DNA of 64,000 bases from Myxococcales bacterium (GCA_025359105.1 JANYHK010000032.1:35341-99340); one strand, 5' to 3'. Counted from the first letter of the stretch, positions 46,782 to 56,800 are shown. Notes: generated by a model from the sequence alone, not told the origin. Numbers and translations: made by a program.

Positions 46782-48011
46782 ATGACCATCGAATTCCAGC
46801 TCACCGCGCGCCAGCAAGAGACGCGAGAAGCCATTCGCGGGCTCGCGAAGAACGTCATCCGTCCGCAGAGCCTCTCGTGGGATCGCAACAGCGGCATCCC
46901 CGAGGAGTTCCTCCTGAAGCTGACGATGCTCGCGTCGAGCATGGGCAGCGGCCTGGCGCTCACGCAGGGCGTGCGCGGCGCAGGCGAGGACGGACCGAAG
47001 GATCCCACGAAGAAGAGCACCGCGCACGTCAACACGTCGATCGCGAGCGAAGAGATGGCGTGGGGCGACGCGGCGCTCCCGCTGTGCCTCCCGGGCCCCG
47101 GGTTGGGCGGCCCGCCGGTGCGCGCGAGCGGCACGACTGAGCAGAAGGAGCGCTTCTTCGGCATCTTCAAGGACTACTCGAACGGCCTTCGCTGGGGCGC
47201 CTACGCGCTCACCGAGCCGGGCGCGGGGAGCGACGTCGCCGGGATCCGGACCAGCTGCCGCAAGGACGGCAAGCACTGGGTCCTGAACGGCCGCAAGTGC
47301 TACATCACCAACGGCGCCAAGGCGTCGTGGAACGTGGTCTTCGCCACGATCGATCCTGCTCTCGGCCGCGCTGGACACCGCGCGTTCGTCGTCGAGAAGG
47401 GGACGCCGGGCTTCAGCGTCGGTCGCCTCGAAGAGAAGATGGGCCTGCGCGCGAGCGAGACCGCCGAGCTCGTCTTCGAGGAGTGCCGCGTGCCGGAGGA
47501 GAACCTGCTGGGCGGCGAGGAGCGCTACGTCAGCAAGGAGGGCTTCATGACCGCCATGAAGACCTTCGACAGCACGCGCCCGCTCGTCGCGAGCATGGCC
47601 ATCGGCATCGGCCGCGCCGCGTACGAGTACGCGCGCGACTTCGTGAAGGAGAACTACTCCCTCGCGCGCCACACGCCGCGCTACGCGCAGATCGCCGAGC
47701 GCCTCGCGCGGACCGGCCGCGGGCTCGAGGCCGCGCGCGCCGTCACCTGGCGCGCGGCGTGGCTGGCCGACGAGGGCAAGGAGAACGCGAAGGAGGCGAG
47801 CATCTGCAAGGCGATGGCCGGGCAAGCCGCGATCCGCGCGTGCATCGAGGCCATCGAAATCTGCGGCGCCGAGGGTACGATCTCGGAGGATCACCAGCTC
47901 CTCGAGAAGTGGTTCCGCGACATCAAGGTCTACGACATCTTCGAGGGCACGGGGCAGATCCAGCGCATCGTCATCTCGAAGCGACTGCTCACCGATCTGA
48001 AGTCGTTCTAG
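46782..48011 (+). CDS. Acyl-CoA dehydrogenase (catalytic partner)
   Basis: 409 residues. FAD-dependent alpha,beta-desaturation of an acyl-CoA. Motifs include YALTEPGAGSDVAGIRT (FAD site), LNGRKCYITNGAKA, and the catalytic loop KVYDIFEGTGQIQRIVISKR with Glu in place. An insertion near residues 60-80 (AGEDGPKDPTKKST) is unusual. The gene has a good ribosome site (GAGGAGCCGGCC) and follows the Glu-less paralogue directly. The acyl substrate is not deducible; heteromeric pairs of this kind in actinobacteria act on bulky steroid side chains. Confidence 0.92.
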   Translation: MTIEFQLTARQQETREAIRGLAKNVIRPQSLSWDRNSGIPEEFLLKLTMLASSMGSGLALTQGVRGAGEDGPKDPTKKSTAHVNTSIASEEMAWGDAALPLCLPGPGLGGPPVRASGTTEQKERFFGIFKDYSNGLRWGAYALTEPGAGSDVAGIRTSCRKDGKHWVLNGRKCYITNGAKASWNVVFATIDPALGRAGHRAFVVEKGTPGFSVGRLEEKMGLRASETAELVFEECRVPEENLLGGEERYVSKEGFMTAMKTFDSTRPLVASMAIGIGRAAYEYARDFVKENYSLARHTPRYAQIAERLARTGRGLEAARAVTWRAAWLADEGKENAKEASICKAMAGQAAIRACIEAIEICGAEGTISEDHQLLEKWFRDIKVYDIFEGTGQIQRIVISKRLLTDLKSF

Positions 48012-48066
48012 CCGGCTTCCGCGCAGGCCGGGGCAACACCCTCGCCGGTGGTACGATCTCTGGCAA

Positions 48067-48687
48067 ATGCGCCGCCTCGTGTTCGTGCTCCTTGTGTCGT
48101 CGCTGACGCTGCTCTTCGCCTGCGACAAGAAGAAGCCCGTGCCGGTGATCGCCGAGGGCAACCCGGCGGAGGCCCCGTCAGCGATCACGATCGCGAACGT
48201 TTTCGGTACCTGCGACGACGCTAGCGCGTGCGCGACCGGGTGCAAGGCGGGGGACGCGGAGCAGTGCCGGCGGCTCGGCGCGACCTACCAGTTCGGCACC
48301 AAGAGCACGACGAAGGACGACACCACCGCGGCCCGTTTCTACGAGAAGGCGTGCGCGGGGAAGAACGCAGCGGGGTGCGTGTCGGCCGGCCAGATGTACG
48401 AGTTCCACCACGGCGTCGACAAGGACGACGCGAACGCCGCGTCCTTCTACAAACAAGGCTGCGATCTCGGCTCCCAGGTGGGCTGCGCGAACTACGCGAT
48501 CATGCTCGAAAACGGCCGCGGGGTGACGAAAGACGTCGCCGCCGCCGCCGCGCTCTACGACGGCGCGTGCCAGAAGGGCGCGGGCCTCGCGTGCGAACGA
48601 CTTCGTGCACTGCGTGCACAAGCTCCTGGCCGTGGCGCGGATGGCGGCGACGGCGGCGCGGTCACGACGCCCGACGCTGGTCGCTGA
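48067..48687 (+). CDS. Sel1-repeat lipoprotein
   Basis: 206 residues, lipoprotein signal ending LLFAC. Three or four Sel1-type helical repeats with Cys in place of some aliphatic positions (AARFYEKACAGKNAAGCVSA; AASFYKQGCDLGSQVGCANY; AAALYDGACQKGAGLACERL) fill residues 50-185. Such repeats bind protein partners. The C-terminus is Gly/Asp-rich. A possible -10 (TACGAT) lies 18 bases before the start. Confidence 0.85.
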   Translation: MRRLVFVLLVSSLTLLFACDKKKPVPVIAEGNPAEAPSAITIANVFGTCDDASACATGCKAGDAEQCRRLGATYQFGTKSTTKDDTTAARFYEKACAGKNAAGCVSAGQMYEFHHGVDKDDANAASFYKQGCDLGSQVGCANYAIMLENGRGVTKDVAAAAALYDGACQKGAGLACERLRALRAQAPGRGADGGDGGAVTTPDAGR

Positions 48688-48712
48688 GGACGCGGCGGGA
48701 TACGTTTTTCTC

Positions 48713-49300
48713 GTGGACACCGACGCGCTCCTCGATCCGAGCTTCCTCATCCCGGTGGCCGGCGGCATCGTCATCCTGCTCGGCATCGTGATCGCCGTCA
48801 TCAAGGTGATGCTGTCGCGCAAGAAGAAGGAGATGATCCCCCGCTGGGCGCGGGGCGCGTACGGGCTGTGGACCGGCGGCGAGGACAGCGGCACCTGGGC
48901 GCGGGATCGCGCGATCCAGTCGCTCTCGAGCTGGTACGGCGCTACCAACGTGGGCGCGTTCCGCGCCGTCATCGCCGATCTGAAGCGCGGCACGACCTCG
49001 GTGCCCGCGTGGGATCTCGTGCGCGCGCTCGACTTGCTCCGCATCGGCGTCGCCGCCGGGTACATCGATCTCGACGAGTGCTGGACGGAGTCGTGTCGCA
49101 TCTGCCAGACGATCCAGTCGACGCACACGAGCTGGGAGCACCTCGCGCAAGTGTTTCGCGTGGGCATGAATTCGTGGCAACACCGCGGCGGCGTCACCGA
49201 TCCGCAGGAGACGGGGCGCGTCGAGCGCAACCTTCCTCGCCTGCGCGCCGAGGTGTGGCCGCAGGCGCCGTGGAGCGCCAAGCTGGAGCTCGAGGACTGA
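48713..49300 (+). CDS. DUF1266-domain membrane protein
   Basis: About 195 residues from GTG 48713; an ATG at 48605 is also in frame but lies inside the previous gene. A membrane helix (about 10-32, PVAGGIVILLGIVIAVIKVM) and basic stop-transfer (SRKKKEM) are followed by a DUF1266 domain (PAWDLVRALDLLRIGVAAGY; SCRICQTIQSTHTSWEHLAQ). The function of the domain is unknown. Confidence 0.8.
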   Translation: MDTDALLDPSFLIPVAGGIVILLGIVIAVIKVMLSRKKKEMIPRWARGAYGLWTGGEDSGTWARDRAIQSLSSWYGATNVGAFRAVIADLKRGTTSVPAWDLVRALDLLRIGVAAGYIDLDECWTESCRICQTIQSTHTSWEHLAQVFRVGMNSWQHRGGVTDPQETGRVERNLPRLRAEVWPQAPWSAKLELED

Positions 49301-49381
49301 GACGTCGTTCCGTGTCCGTGCGTGTGAGCGTGCGCGCTTCGCGCTGGCCAGGCGCGAACATGAAGGTAAGCTTTCTGCCTT

Positions 49382-50743
49382 ATGGGCCGCGACGAGTTCG
49401 ATGACCCTGCCGCCACGCGCGCCAAGCACGCGAACCCGCTCCTCGCGGACGGGGCGCTCGTGCATGTCGAGGTGCCACGCCTCCTGCTCGCCGTTCGACG
49501 CGTCGCCGGTCGCGACGCGCGCGAGAGTCGAACCTTCGACGGGGACGTGTGCAGGATCGGCTCGCACCCGTCGAACGATCTCGTCCTGGAAGATCCGACC
49601 GTCTCGCGCTTCCACTGCCGCATCACGCGCGCGCCCGACGGATCCGAGTGGATCATCGCCGACACCGGCTCGAAGAACGGGACGCTCCTCGACGGCGTCA
49701 AAGTCCTCGTCGCCGCGCTGAGCGCCGACGCGAGCATCGTCGTGGGCGACTCCGAGCTCGGCGTTCAGCCCGCGAGCCAGCGGCTCGTGCAGCTCTCGAC
49801 GACGGCGGCCTTCGGCGCGCTCGTCGGGGAGAGCCCGGTGATGCAGCGCCTCTATTCGCTGCTCGAGCGCGTGGCGGCGAGCGAGATCGACGTGCTGATC
49901 CAGGGCGAGAGCGGGACGGGCAAGGAGCTCGTGGCGACCGAGCTCGTCCAGCGCAGCCCCCGCGCCGAGGGCCCGCTCGTCGTCGTGGACTGCAGCGCGA
50001 TTTCGCCGTCGCTCGTGGAGAGTGAGCTCTTCGGCCACGTCCGCGGCGCCTTCACCGGCGCGGACCGCGATCGGCAGGGCGCCTTCCAGGCCGCGAGCGG
50101 CGGCACGCTCTTCCTCGACGAGGTCGGCGAGTTGCCCCCCGAGCTGCAACCGAAGCTCCTCCGCGCCCTCGAGGCACGCGAGATCCGGCGCGTCGGTGAG
50201 ACGCACACGCACCGCGTCGACGTTCGCGTCATCGCGGCGACGAACCGCGACCTCGAGCGCGAGGTGAACCGCGGGCGCTTCCGCGAGGACTTGTACTACC
50301 GCCTCGAAAAGATGAGCGTGAGGCTTCCGCCGCTGCGCGACCGCCCGGACGACGTGCCGCTCCTCGTCCGGAGCTTCCTCGCGGAGATGGGACCGGGCGC
50401 GGGTAGCGAGCTCTTCACGCCGGCGATCGTCGCGAAGCTGGCGCTCCACGACTGGCCGGGCAACGTCCGCGAGCTCAAGAACTACGTCGAACGAAGCCTG
50501 ATCGTCGGCGACGTCCCGCTTCCGGCGCCACGCGGCGGAGCAAACGAGGTCGAGTCGCCGCCGCCGGCCGATCTCGACGTCCCGTTCCGCGTGGCGAAAG
50601 AGGCCGCCATCGCCGCGTTCGAGAAGGCGTACCTCGCGCCGCTGCTCGCGCGGTGCGACGGCAACGTGAGCAAGGCCGCCCGCGCCGCGCGGATGGACCG
50701 CATGTACCTGCACCAGCTCGCGCAGAAGTACGGCTTTCGCTGA
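49382..50743 (+). CDS. FHA-domain sigma54-dependent transcription activator
   Basis: 453 residues. The N-terminal FHA domain (about 40-125) has the phosphothreonine-binding motifs CRIGSHPSNDLVLEDPTVSR and SKNGTLLDG. The AAA+ domain has Walker A GESGTGKE, the sigma54 loop GAFTGA and Walker B LFLDEVGE. The C-terminal Fis-like helix-turn-helix reads GNVSKAARAARMDRMYLHQL. Such proteins respond to Ser/Thr phosphorylation rather than to a histidine kinase. A kinase lies two genes downstream and a sigma54-like site precedes the intervening gene. Confidence 0.93.
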   Translation: MGRDEFDDPAATRAKHANPLLADGALVHVEVPRLLLAVRRVAGRDARESRTFDGDVCRIGSHPSNDLVLEDPTVSRFHCRITRAPDGSEWIIADTGSKNGTLLDGVKVLVAALSADASIVVGDSELGVQPASQRLVQLSTTAAFGALVGESPVMQRLYSLLERVAASEIDVLIQGESGTGKELVATELVQRSPRAEGPLVVVDCSAISPSLVESELFGHVRGAFTGADRDRQGAFQAASGGTLFLDEVGELPPELQPKLLRALEAREIRRVGETHTHRVDVRVIAATNRDLEREVNRGRFREDLYYRLEKMSVRLPPLRDRPDDVPLLVRSFLAEMGPGAGSELFTPAIVAKLALHDWPGNVRELKNYVERSLIVGDVPLPAPRGGANEVESPPPADLDVPFRVAKEAAIAAFEKAYLAPLLARCDGNVSKAARAARMDRMYLHQLAQKYGFR

Positions 50744-50755
50744 CCCGCCGAGCAC

Positions 50756-50820
50756 CCGGCCCCACCTTGGCTCCACCGGGGCCCCCTCGGCTCCACCGGG
50801 CCCCACCTCGGCCCCGCTGT
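50756..50820. repeat. Short tandem repeats behind the FHA activator gene
   Basis: About three imperfect 20-base units with a GGCCCCAC-CTCGGCTCCACCGG core follow the activator stop codon. Their GC-rich run may hinder or end transcription, but nothing specific can be claimed. Confidence 0.5.
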
Positions 50821-50836
50821 CGTCACCACGCAACGG

Positions 50837-50858
50837 GTTGCGGGATCCCCCCCGCAAC
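50837..50858. other. Perfect 8-bp hairpin upstream of def
   Basis: GTTGCGGG-ATCCCC-CCCGCAAC, flanked by a direct CAACGGG repeat. It lies 39 bases upstream of the candidate sigma54 site. It could end the activator transcript or bind a regulator. Confidence 0.45.
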
Positions 50859-50896
50859 GGGACGCCGCGCGGCCTGATCCTCCGGAGATTCAGCGT

Positions 50897-50912
50897 TGGC
50901 GCAGCCCGTGCT
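50897..50912 (+). promoter_or_regulatory. Candidate sigma54 promoter before def and kinase genes
   Basis: TGGCGCAGCCCGTGCT keeps the invariant GG and GC with the ten-base gap but departs from the consensus at three less-conserved positions. The predicted start is near 50923, just before ATG 50930. A site this loose could occur by chance in so GC-rich a genome. Confidence 0.35.
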
Positions 50913-50929
50913 TCGAGTGGGGGACTCGC

Positions 50930-51499
50930 ATGACCAACGCAAGACGGGCACGGCCCGAGCTTCAGCAACCGCAGAGCGGGACCCACCTTCGCTCACCCAT
51001 CCGGCACGTCCTCGTTCGCCCGCATCCCGTCCTCGCGCGTCGCGCCGTCGAGGTCGACCCGCGCGATCCGGAGACGCTCCTGCTCGCCGAAGCGCTCGTC
51101 GCGACGATGCGCACGTCGCCCGCCTGCGTAGGCCTGGCGGCGCCCCAGATCGGCGTCGGCGTTCGTGTATTCTGCATGGACATCACGGGACACAAGAAGG
51201 CCCGCTCGTGTGCGGGGCTCGTGGTGATGGCGAACCCTCACCTCACGAACAGCCGCGGGAACGCGGTGATGCGCGAGGGGTGCATGAGCGTCCCCCACGT
51301 CACCGGCGACGTGGCGCGCGCCGCGGAGGTCGTCGTCGAGGGCGTCGAGCCGGGGACTGGGCGCCTCGTGCGCGTGGCCGCCGATGCCATGGAGGCACGC
51401 TGTCTCCTGCACGAGCTCGACCACCTCGACGGCTTCGTCTTCGTCGAACGCGTCGTCGACGCGGAGACCGATCTTTTCCAGCGACGGCGCTACGAATGA
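50930..51499 (+). CDS. def: Peptide deformylase
   Basis: 189 residues. All three metal-site motifs are present: VGLAAPQIG, EGCMSVP and LLHELDHLDG. It removes the formyl group from nascent proteins. The N-terminus has about 22 extra residues before the conserved fold. The usual partner fmt is not adjacent. Instead the gene overlaps a Ser/Thr kinase gene (ATGA at 51496), an unusual neighbour. Whether it is the housekeeping or an accessory deformylase cannot be told. Confidence 0.95.
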   Translation: MTNARRARPELQQPQSGTHLRSPIRHVLVRPHPVLARRAVEVDPRDPETLLLAEALVATMRTSPACVGLAAPQIGVGVRVFCMDITGHKKARSCAGLVVMANPHLTNSRGNAVMREGCMSVPHVTGDVARAAEVVVEGVEPGTGRLVRVAADAMEARCLLHELDHLDGFVFVERVVDAETDLFQRRRYE

Positions 51500-53031
51500 C
51501 GGCCGCGGAGGCACTCGGCCGCTACGTCCTTTACGAGCCCATCGCGCGCGGCGGAATGGCGACGGTCCACACCGCGCGGCTCGTCGGCGCCGAAGGGTTC
51601 AGCCGGCTCGTCGCGGCGAAGCGGCTCCACGCGCAGTTCGCCGAGGATCCCGAGTTCGTGACGATGCTTCACGACGAGGCGCGCATCGCGTCGAAGATCC
51701 ATCACCCCAACGTCGTGCCGGTGCTCGATGTCGTCGTCGTCGCCGACGAGGTCATCCTCGTCCAGGAGTACGTGCACGGCCTGTCGCTGGCGGCGCTGAT
51801 GCGGGCGGCGGCCGCCAGCAACGTGCCGGTGCCCACCGGCGTCGTCGCGGCCGTCCTGACCGGCGTGCTCGCCGGGCTCCACGCGGCGCACGAGGCGAAC
51901 GACGAGCTCGGCGTGCATCTCGGGATCGTCCACCGCGACGTCTCCCCGCAGAACGTCATGGTCAGCGTCGACGGGGTCCCGCGCTTGCTCGACTTCGGGA
52001 TCGCGAAGGCGAAGAACCGCGCGCAGCACACGCGGCAGGGCTTCATGAAGGGGAAGATGGGGTACATGGCGCCCGAGCAGCTCCGCATGGAGCCGATCAC
52101 GCGGCGCGTCGATCTCTATGCGGCGGGCGTCCTGCTCTGGGAGCTCCTCGTCAACCGCCGCTTCTACAACCGCGAGAACGAGGCGGCGTTCCTCGTGAGC
52201 GTGCTCAAGGGCGACACCCTCACCGTGTCCGCGGCGCTCGGCGCACGAATCGCCGACGACAGGCGCGACGCGGTGCTGGCGCTGGAGGCGGTGGTGGCGC
52301 GCGCGATGGAGATCGCGCCGGAGAAGCGCTTCGCCGACGCGGCGGAGATGCTCGACGCCGTTGGCCGCGCGTGCCCCCCGGCGTCCCAGATGGAAGTCGC
52401 GCGCTGGGTTCGAACGATGGGAACGGCGGATCTGGCGCAGCGCGAGAAGATGCTCGCGGCGAACGAGGAGAGCTGGCGTTCGAGCTCCAAGATCTCCATT
52501 TCGATGCCGGCGCTCGGGTCGGGGGTGCGGCGCGGCCTTCCCCCGCCGGAGGAAGAAGCGGTGGCCGCCACGGTCCCGGTCGACCAGGTCGAGTCGCGGG
52601 CGCCGACACGGGGGGCCCGCGGCGGCATCGGACGCCTCCTGCCGTGGTTGGTGTCGTGCACGCTCGGAATCGTCCTGGCGATCTTCGTCGGCGCCCCCCT
52701 CGTGCGAGACCTCGCGCCGCGGCGTGCCGAGCCTACCCCGGTGGTCACGAGCGACGCCGCGGTGGCGGTCGCCCCGCCCGCGCCCATCGCGCCGCCGAAA
52801 CCCGTCGACACCTTCGACGCGGCGACCGCCGCCGCTCCGCGAAATGCGCAAGGAGCGGCGCCTCCGGTGCACGTCACGCGCGCGCCGCACGCGAGCCAAG
52901 CCGCACCGCCCGCGCACAACGCAGCCCCTTCCCCGCCGCCCGCCGCGACGCCTGAGCCGGCCGTCACGGACTGCAATCCCCCTTTTTACTTCTCCGGTTC
53001 CCGCAAGGTCTTCAAGGCCAGTTGCCTCTAA
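51496..53031 (+). CDS. Transmembrane Ser/Thr protein kinase
   Basis: 511 residues from ATG 51496, inside the def stop codon. The kinase domain (about 8-280) has Gly loop IARGGMATVH, Lys in VAAKRLH, the variant catalytic loop HRDVSPQNVMV and DFG. A juxtamembrane region rich in Ser (SSSKISISMPA) may be autophosphorylated. One membrane helix (about 380-400) is followed by an Ala/Pro-rich periplasmic segment and the short tail DCNPPFYFSGSRKVFKASC followed by Leu. Such two-Cys tails recur in myxobacterial kinases and look like a small ligand or disulfide unit. It may phosphorylate a partner of the FHA activator two genes upstream (inference). Confidence 0.92.
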   Translation: MTAAEALGRYVLYEPIARGGMATVHTARLVGAEGFSRLVAAKRLHAQFAEDPEFVTMLHDEARIASKIHHPNVVPVLDVVVVADEVILVQEYVHGLSLAALMRAAAASNVPVPTGVVAAVLTGVLAGLHAAHEANDELGVHLGIVHRDVSPQNVMVSVDGVPRLLDFGIAKAKNRAQHTRQGFMKGKMGYMAPEQLRMEPITRRVDLYAAGVLLWELLVNRRFYNRENEAAFLVSVLKGDTLTVSAALGARIADDRRDAVLALEAVVARAMEIAPEKRFADAAEMLDAVGRACPPASQMEVARWVRTMGTADLAQREKMLAANEESWRSSSKISISMPALGSGVRRGLPPPEEEAVAATVPVDQVESRAPTRGARGGIGRLLPWLVSCTLGIVLAIFVGAPLVRDLAPRRAEPTPVVTSDAAVAVAPPAPIAPPKPVDTFDAATAAAPRNAQGAAPPVHVTRAPHASQAAPPAHNAAPSPPPAATPEPAVTDCNPPFYFSGSRKVFKASCL

Positions 53032-53051
53032 TTCAGACGAAGGAGCACCCC

Positions 53052-53417
53052 ATGGCCGAGATCGTTCATCGAGTTCACGTGAGCGCGGCGCCGGCCGAGG
53101 TGCTGCGCGCCCTGCGCGAGCAGACGCTGCGGGTCGCTTTCTGGCCCGTGGAGACCAAGCTCTGCATGCGGACCACCGCGAACGGCGAGGCGTCGAAGGT
53201 CGCGTGGTCGTGCGTCGAAGGTCCCGCGGAGTGGGTCGGGACGGACATCTCCATCGACGTCGCCCCCGACGGAGACGAGACGGTCGTTCGCTTCAGCCAC
53301 CGCAACTGGCGCGCGTCCACGGACTTCATGGCCGACTGCGCGACGAGCTGGGCGCGCGTCTTGCTGGGGCTCAAGTCGCAGCTGGAGATCCCCGAGCCGG
53401 ACGACGTCCTGGTCTGA
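53052..53417 (+). CDS. SRPBCC/AHSA1-like protein
   Basis: 121 residues from ATG 53052 with the ribosome site GAAGGAG. The strand-helix start MAEIVHRVHVSAAPAEVLRA and the final FMADCATSWARVLLGLKSQL helix fit the START/SRPBCC ligand-binding fold. Cytosolic, ligand unknown. It follows the kinase by 20 bases and may belong to the same transcript. Confidence 0.8.
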   Translation: MAEIVHRVHVSAAPAEVLRALREQTLRVAFWPVETKLCMRTTANGEASKVAWSCVEGPAEWVGTDISIDVAPDGDETVVRFSHRNWRASTDFMADCATSWARVLLGLKSQLEIPEPDDVLV

Positions 53418-53439
53418 ACGGGCGCGTCCCCGTCCTGCC

Positions 53440-53781
53440 TCAGTCGTCGAGGTCGGCGCGCAGGATCGTGAGATCCTCGAGCAGCTCGAGGAGCAGCGCC
53501 TCGAACGCGCGGTTTCCGAGCGACGCGAGGACCATCGCGATTTTCGGCGGCTCTCCGAGCGCCCGGCCGACGCGCAAAGCAGACGAGTGGGCGCGACGCG
53601 CGCGGGCAGCCAACACCGGCAGCTCCTCCACGAGAGCAGCGATCGGAGCGGCGCTCTGGCCTGGCTCGTTCAACAGGGCCAGGATCCGGTGGAGGACCCC
53701 CAGCTGCTCCAGGTCCTCCGGAGCGACCTCGCACCGGGGCGGGCCCGATGGATTGGTGTTCGGACGCGGCGACGGCTTCAC
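53440..53781 (-). CDS. Small helical protein, possibly a shortened HDOD-like domain
   Basis: 113 residues, almost wholly helical after a Pro-rich start. The pattern LHRILALLNEPGQSAAPIAA, ELPVLAARARRAHSSAL and LASLGNRAFEALLLELL loosely follows the first half of HDOD signalling domains. The key residues are weak and the second half is missing. No ribosome site is obvious. Same strand as, and 47 bases after, the Omp85-like gene, so it could be the end of that operon. Confidence 0.5.
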   Translation of the reverse strand: MKPSPRPNTNPSGPPRCEVAPEDLEQLGVLHRILALLNEPGQSAAPIAALVEELPVLAARARRAHSSALRVGRALGEPPKIAMVLASLGNRAFEALLLELLEDLTILRADLDD

Positions 53782-53828
53782 GGCTACATCCCGATGAACG
53801 GACGGCCGCCGAGGATGTTAAGGGGCGT

Positions 53829-56800
53829 TCAGAACAGACCGATCGCGAAGTGCAGCGCGCCGAAGTCCTCGTTCGCGTACACCGAGTGCCGCGTCACGTT
53901 GATGCCGTAATCGACGGCGACGGGCCCCACCGGCGTCTGCAGGCGCACGCCGGCGCCGACCGACGCCCGCAGCGGGAACTTGCCGGTGTCGAGCGGGTAC
54001 GATGCGCGACGCCACAGGTTGCCGATGTCGCTGAAGATCGCGGTCTCGAGCGGGCCCGTGATCGGCACGCGCACCTCGATGCGAGGGTTCACCATCAGGT
54101 TCCCGCCGCGCACCGGTTGGCTGCGGAGCGTGAACTTCTGCAGGTTCGGCGTCGCGCCAGTCGCGCCGCACACCGCCGGATCGGTCCCGTTGACGCAGTC
54201 GGGCTTGGCGAAGTCGCTCTGGATCTGGTCGATGTCGTCCTGCGGCAGGAACGACGACAGTGCCCAGCCGCGCATCGACTCGACGCCGCCCATGAAGAAG
54301 AGGCGATCGGGGTAGGTCTGTGAGGTCGGCGTGAGCTGCACGTTGGTGCCGAGCCGGATCTCCGCCGCGATGCGGATGCCGCGCGGCAGCGGGATGTAGC
54401 CGGCGAACGTCTCGGTGAAGCGGAGGAAGTGCCCCTCGAACGAGGTGACGTTGTCCGCCTTCTTGAAGACGGGGAACGAGTCGACGTGCTCGAGGCCGCT
54501 CACGAAGTAGGTGCCGCGCGACGCGTTGAACGAGTTGTCGCGCCGGTCCCAGCCGATGACGAAGCGCTGTGCGAGCGCGAAGCTGGCGCCGTCGGGAATG
54601 AGCAGGTACTTCGCGATGTCGGGCGGCACGCGCCCGCCGTTCTGCGGCTGCCGCGCGAGCGACGAGAGGTACGCGTTCGTCGAGTCGAACTGGAACAGCT
54701 TGACGTAGTTGTCCTCGACGCTCTGGCTGAGGGTGAGGAGGAGCTGCCGCACCGGGCGGAACTGCAGGCTGGGAACGACGGCCACCTTCGTAATGTAGAA
54801 GTCGCGCTGCAGATCGTGGACGAAGACCGCGTCGATCTGGGTGCGTACGAGGGGCCCGAGGCCGATCTCCGGGAAGGCAATGCTCGCCGTGACGCGCGCC
54901 GCGATGCGCTGATCGAAGCCTGGATCGCCGAGCGACGTGAAGTTCTGGCGGACCTGTGGGTCGAGGATGAGCGGCGTCGGCAGGTAGGACAGGCGGCCGC
55001 GCAGCGTGAAGGCGATCGCGTCGCCGAAGAGGTTGCGGTGCGCGTACTCGAAGCCGTAGTAGATGCCCTCACCGGTCGTGAAGCCGCCCAGCTGCTCGAC
55101 GGCCTGCGGGAGCCGCTCGTTCACCGTGATGATGACGGTCTTGTACTTCTGCGGGACGTACGGCTCCGCGAGATCGACGCTCACGCTGGCGAAGACGTTG
55201 AGCGTTGCGACGCGCTCCTGCGTCTTTCGGATGTCGCTCGCGCGGTAGGGCTGCCCGATCGCGAGCGCGGCGCGGCGCTTGACGATGCCGGTGTGCGTGA
55301 TGCGGTTGCCTACGACGACGATGTCGCGAACGATGACCTGTGCGCCCTCGATGATCTCGAAGCGTACGCGCGCGCGGGTGTTGTCGACCGACGAGTCGAG
55401 CACGTACTTGACGTCGACGTACGCGTAGCCCTCCTCCTTGTAGAGGTCGAGGAGGCGTCGGCGCGCGTCGTCGAGGCGCAGCGTGTTGACCGGATCGCCG
55501 AGCCCAGCCTTCGCCGCGTCGGCGAGGCGCTGCTCGCTGAACGCCCTCACTCCCGAGAACGCGACGTCGTAGAGCGTCGTGCGCGGACCCAGCTTGACCG
55601 GGATCCGCAGCGAGATGCGCGGCTCGCACTCGATGCCGCGGAGCGGCTCGGGCACGCACCGAAGCTCGGGCTCGAGCGGCGCGACCGGCAACGGCAGGTT
55701 GCTCGCGTCGTACGTGCACACGTCCGACGGCACCGTGCGCGGCGGCTCGGGGATGCACTGTCCAGCCGGCGATTTCGGGCTGCACCGCCGCCGCATCACC
55801 TGCGCGGGTCCGACCTCCGCGTGCAAAAACCCTTCGTTTCGATAGAGCTCCTGCACGTGGGCGAGCGCGCGCTCGTAGGTGTCGGCGACGAAAGCCGTGT
55901 CGGGATCGAGATCGACCGGCACGGTGCGCGCGCCGGTCGTCAGGTCCCCGGCGGCGGGCCCGATGGTCTTGTCGAGGCCGCGCGGGTTCGGATCTTTGAC
56001 CAGATCGGCGCCGGGGAGCTCGTCTTGCAGGTAGCTGTCGATCTCGTTGCCGATGGCGCTCGCCGACGTCGGCCCGCCCTCGGAGAGCTTGCGGACGTCT
56101 TCCTCCTTGAGGCACGGGTAGCTTCGCGTCCCCACCAGCACGCGGCGGTGCTCGAAGATCTTGAAGACGATGTGGTGCACCCTGTCCGCGTCGCCGCCGC
56201 GCGCCTCGGCGGTGACCTCGGCGTCGAGGTAGCCGCGCTTGGCGTAGTAGACCTTGAGCTTCTGGACGAGGTGCGCCGGTGAGCGATCGGGCTCGTTCTC
56301 GAGATCGAGCGCGCCTTCGAGGGCGCTCCCGTCGTAGCGCTCGTTGCCCTCGAAGCGCGCCTGGAACAGCGGCCCCGTCTCGATGCGCACGCGCAGGGTG
56401 ACCTGCCCCTGCCAGAGGATCACGTCGTGCGAGACGTCGGCCCGGTGGTAGCCGCGGCCGCGCAGCGACGTCTCGAGCTTCGTGTCCGCCGCGTCGAGGT
56501 TCGCCTCGTCGGCGCGCTCGGTCCGGCCCACCGCGTACTCGCCGGCGGCGATCTGCTCGAGGTTCTTGGCCTCGACGTCGGTGATGTAAAATACACGCTT
56601 CACCAGTAGGCGAGGAACGCCCGGCTGCACGTCGACGAGCACGATGACCCGCTGGCGATCCTCGGTCAGGCGCGTCGAGATGGTGACCTCGGGGCGAGGG
56701 TAGCCGTGACGAACGAAGAGCGCGGCGATCTTCGCGCGCTGGTCGGGCATGTTCACGCCGAGGATCTCGCCACCCTCGGCGAGATCGGCCACGCGAGCGA

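Noticed and set aside
48605..48712. ATG start of the DUF1266 gene at 48605
   Set aside because: It lies inside the Sel1 gene and adds an Arg/Ala-rich stretch. GTG 48713 gives a compact membrane protein.
53440..53781. Calling the small helical protein a true HDOD signalling protein
   Set aside because: Only a loose resemblance to half the domain is visible, without the conserved core residues.
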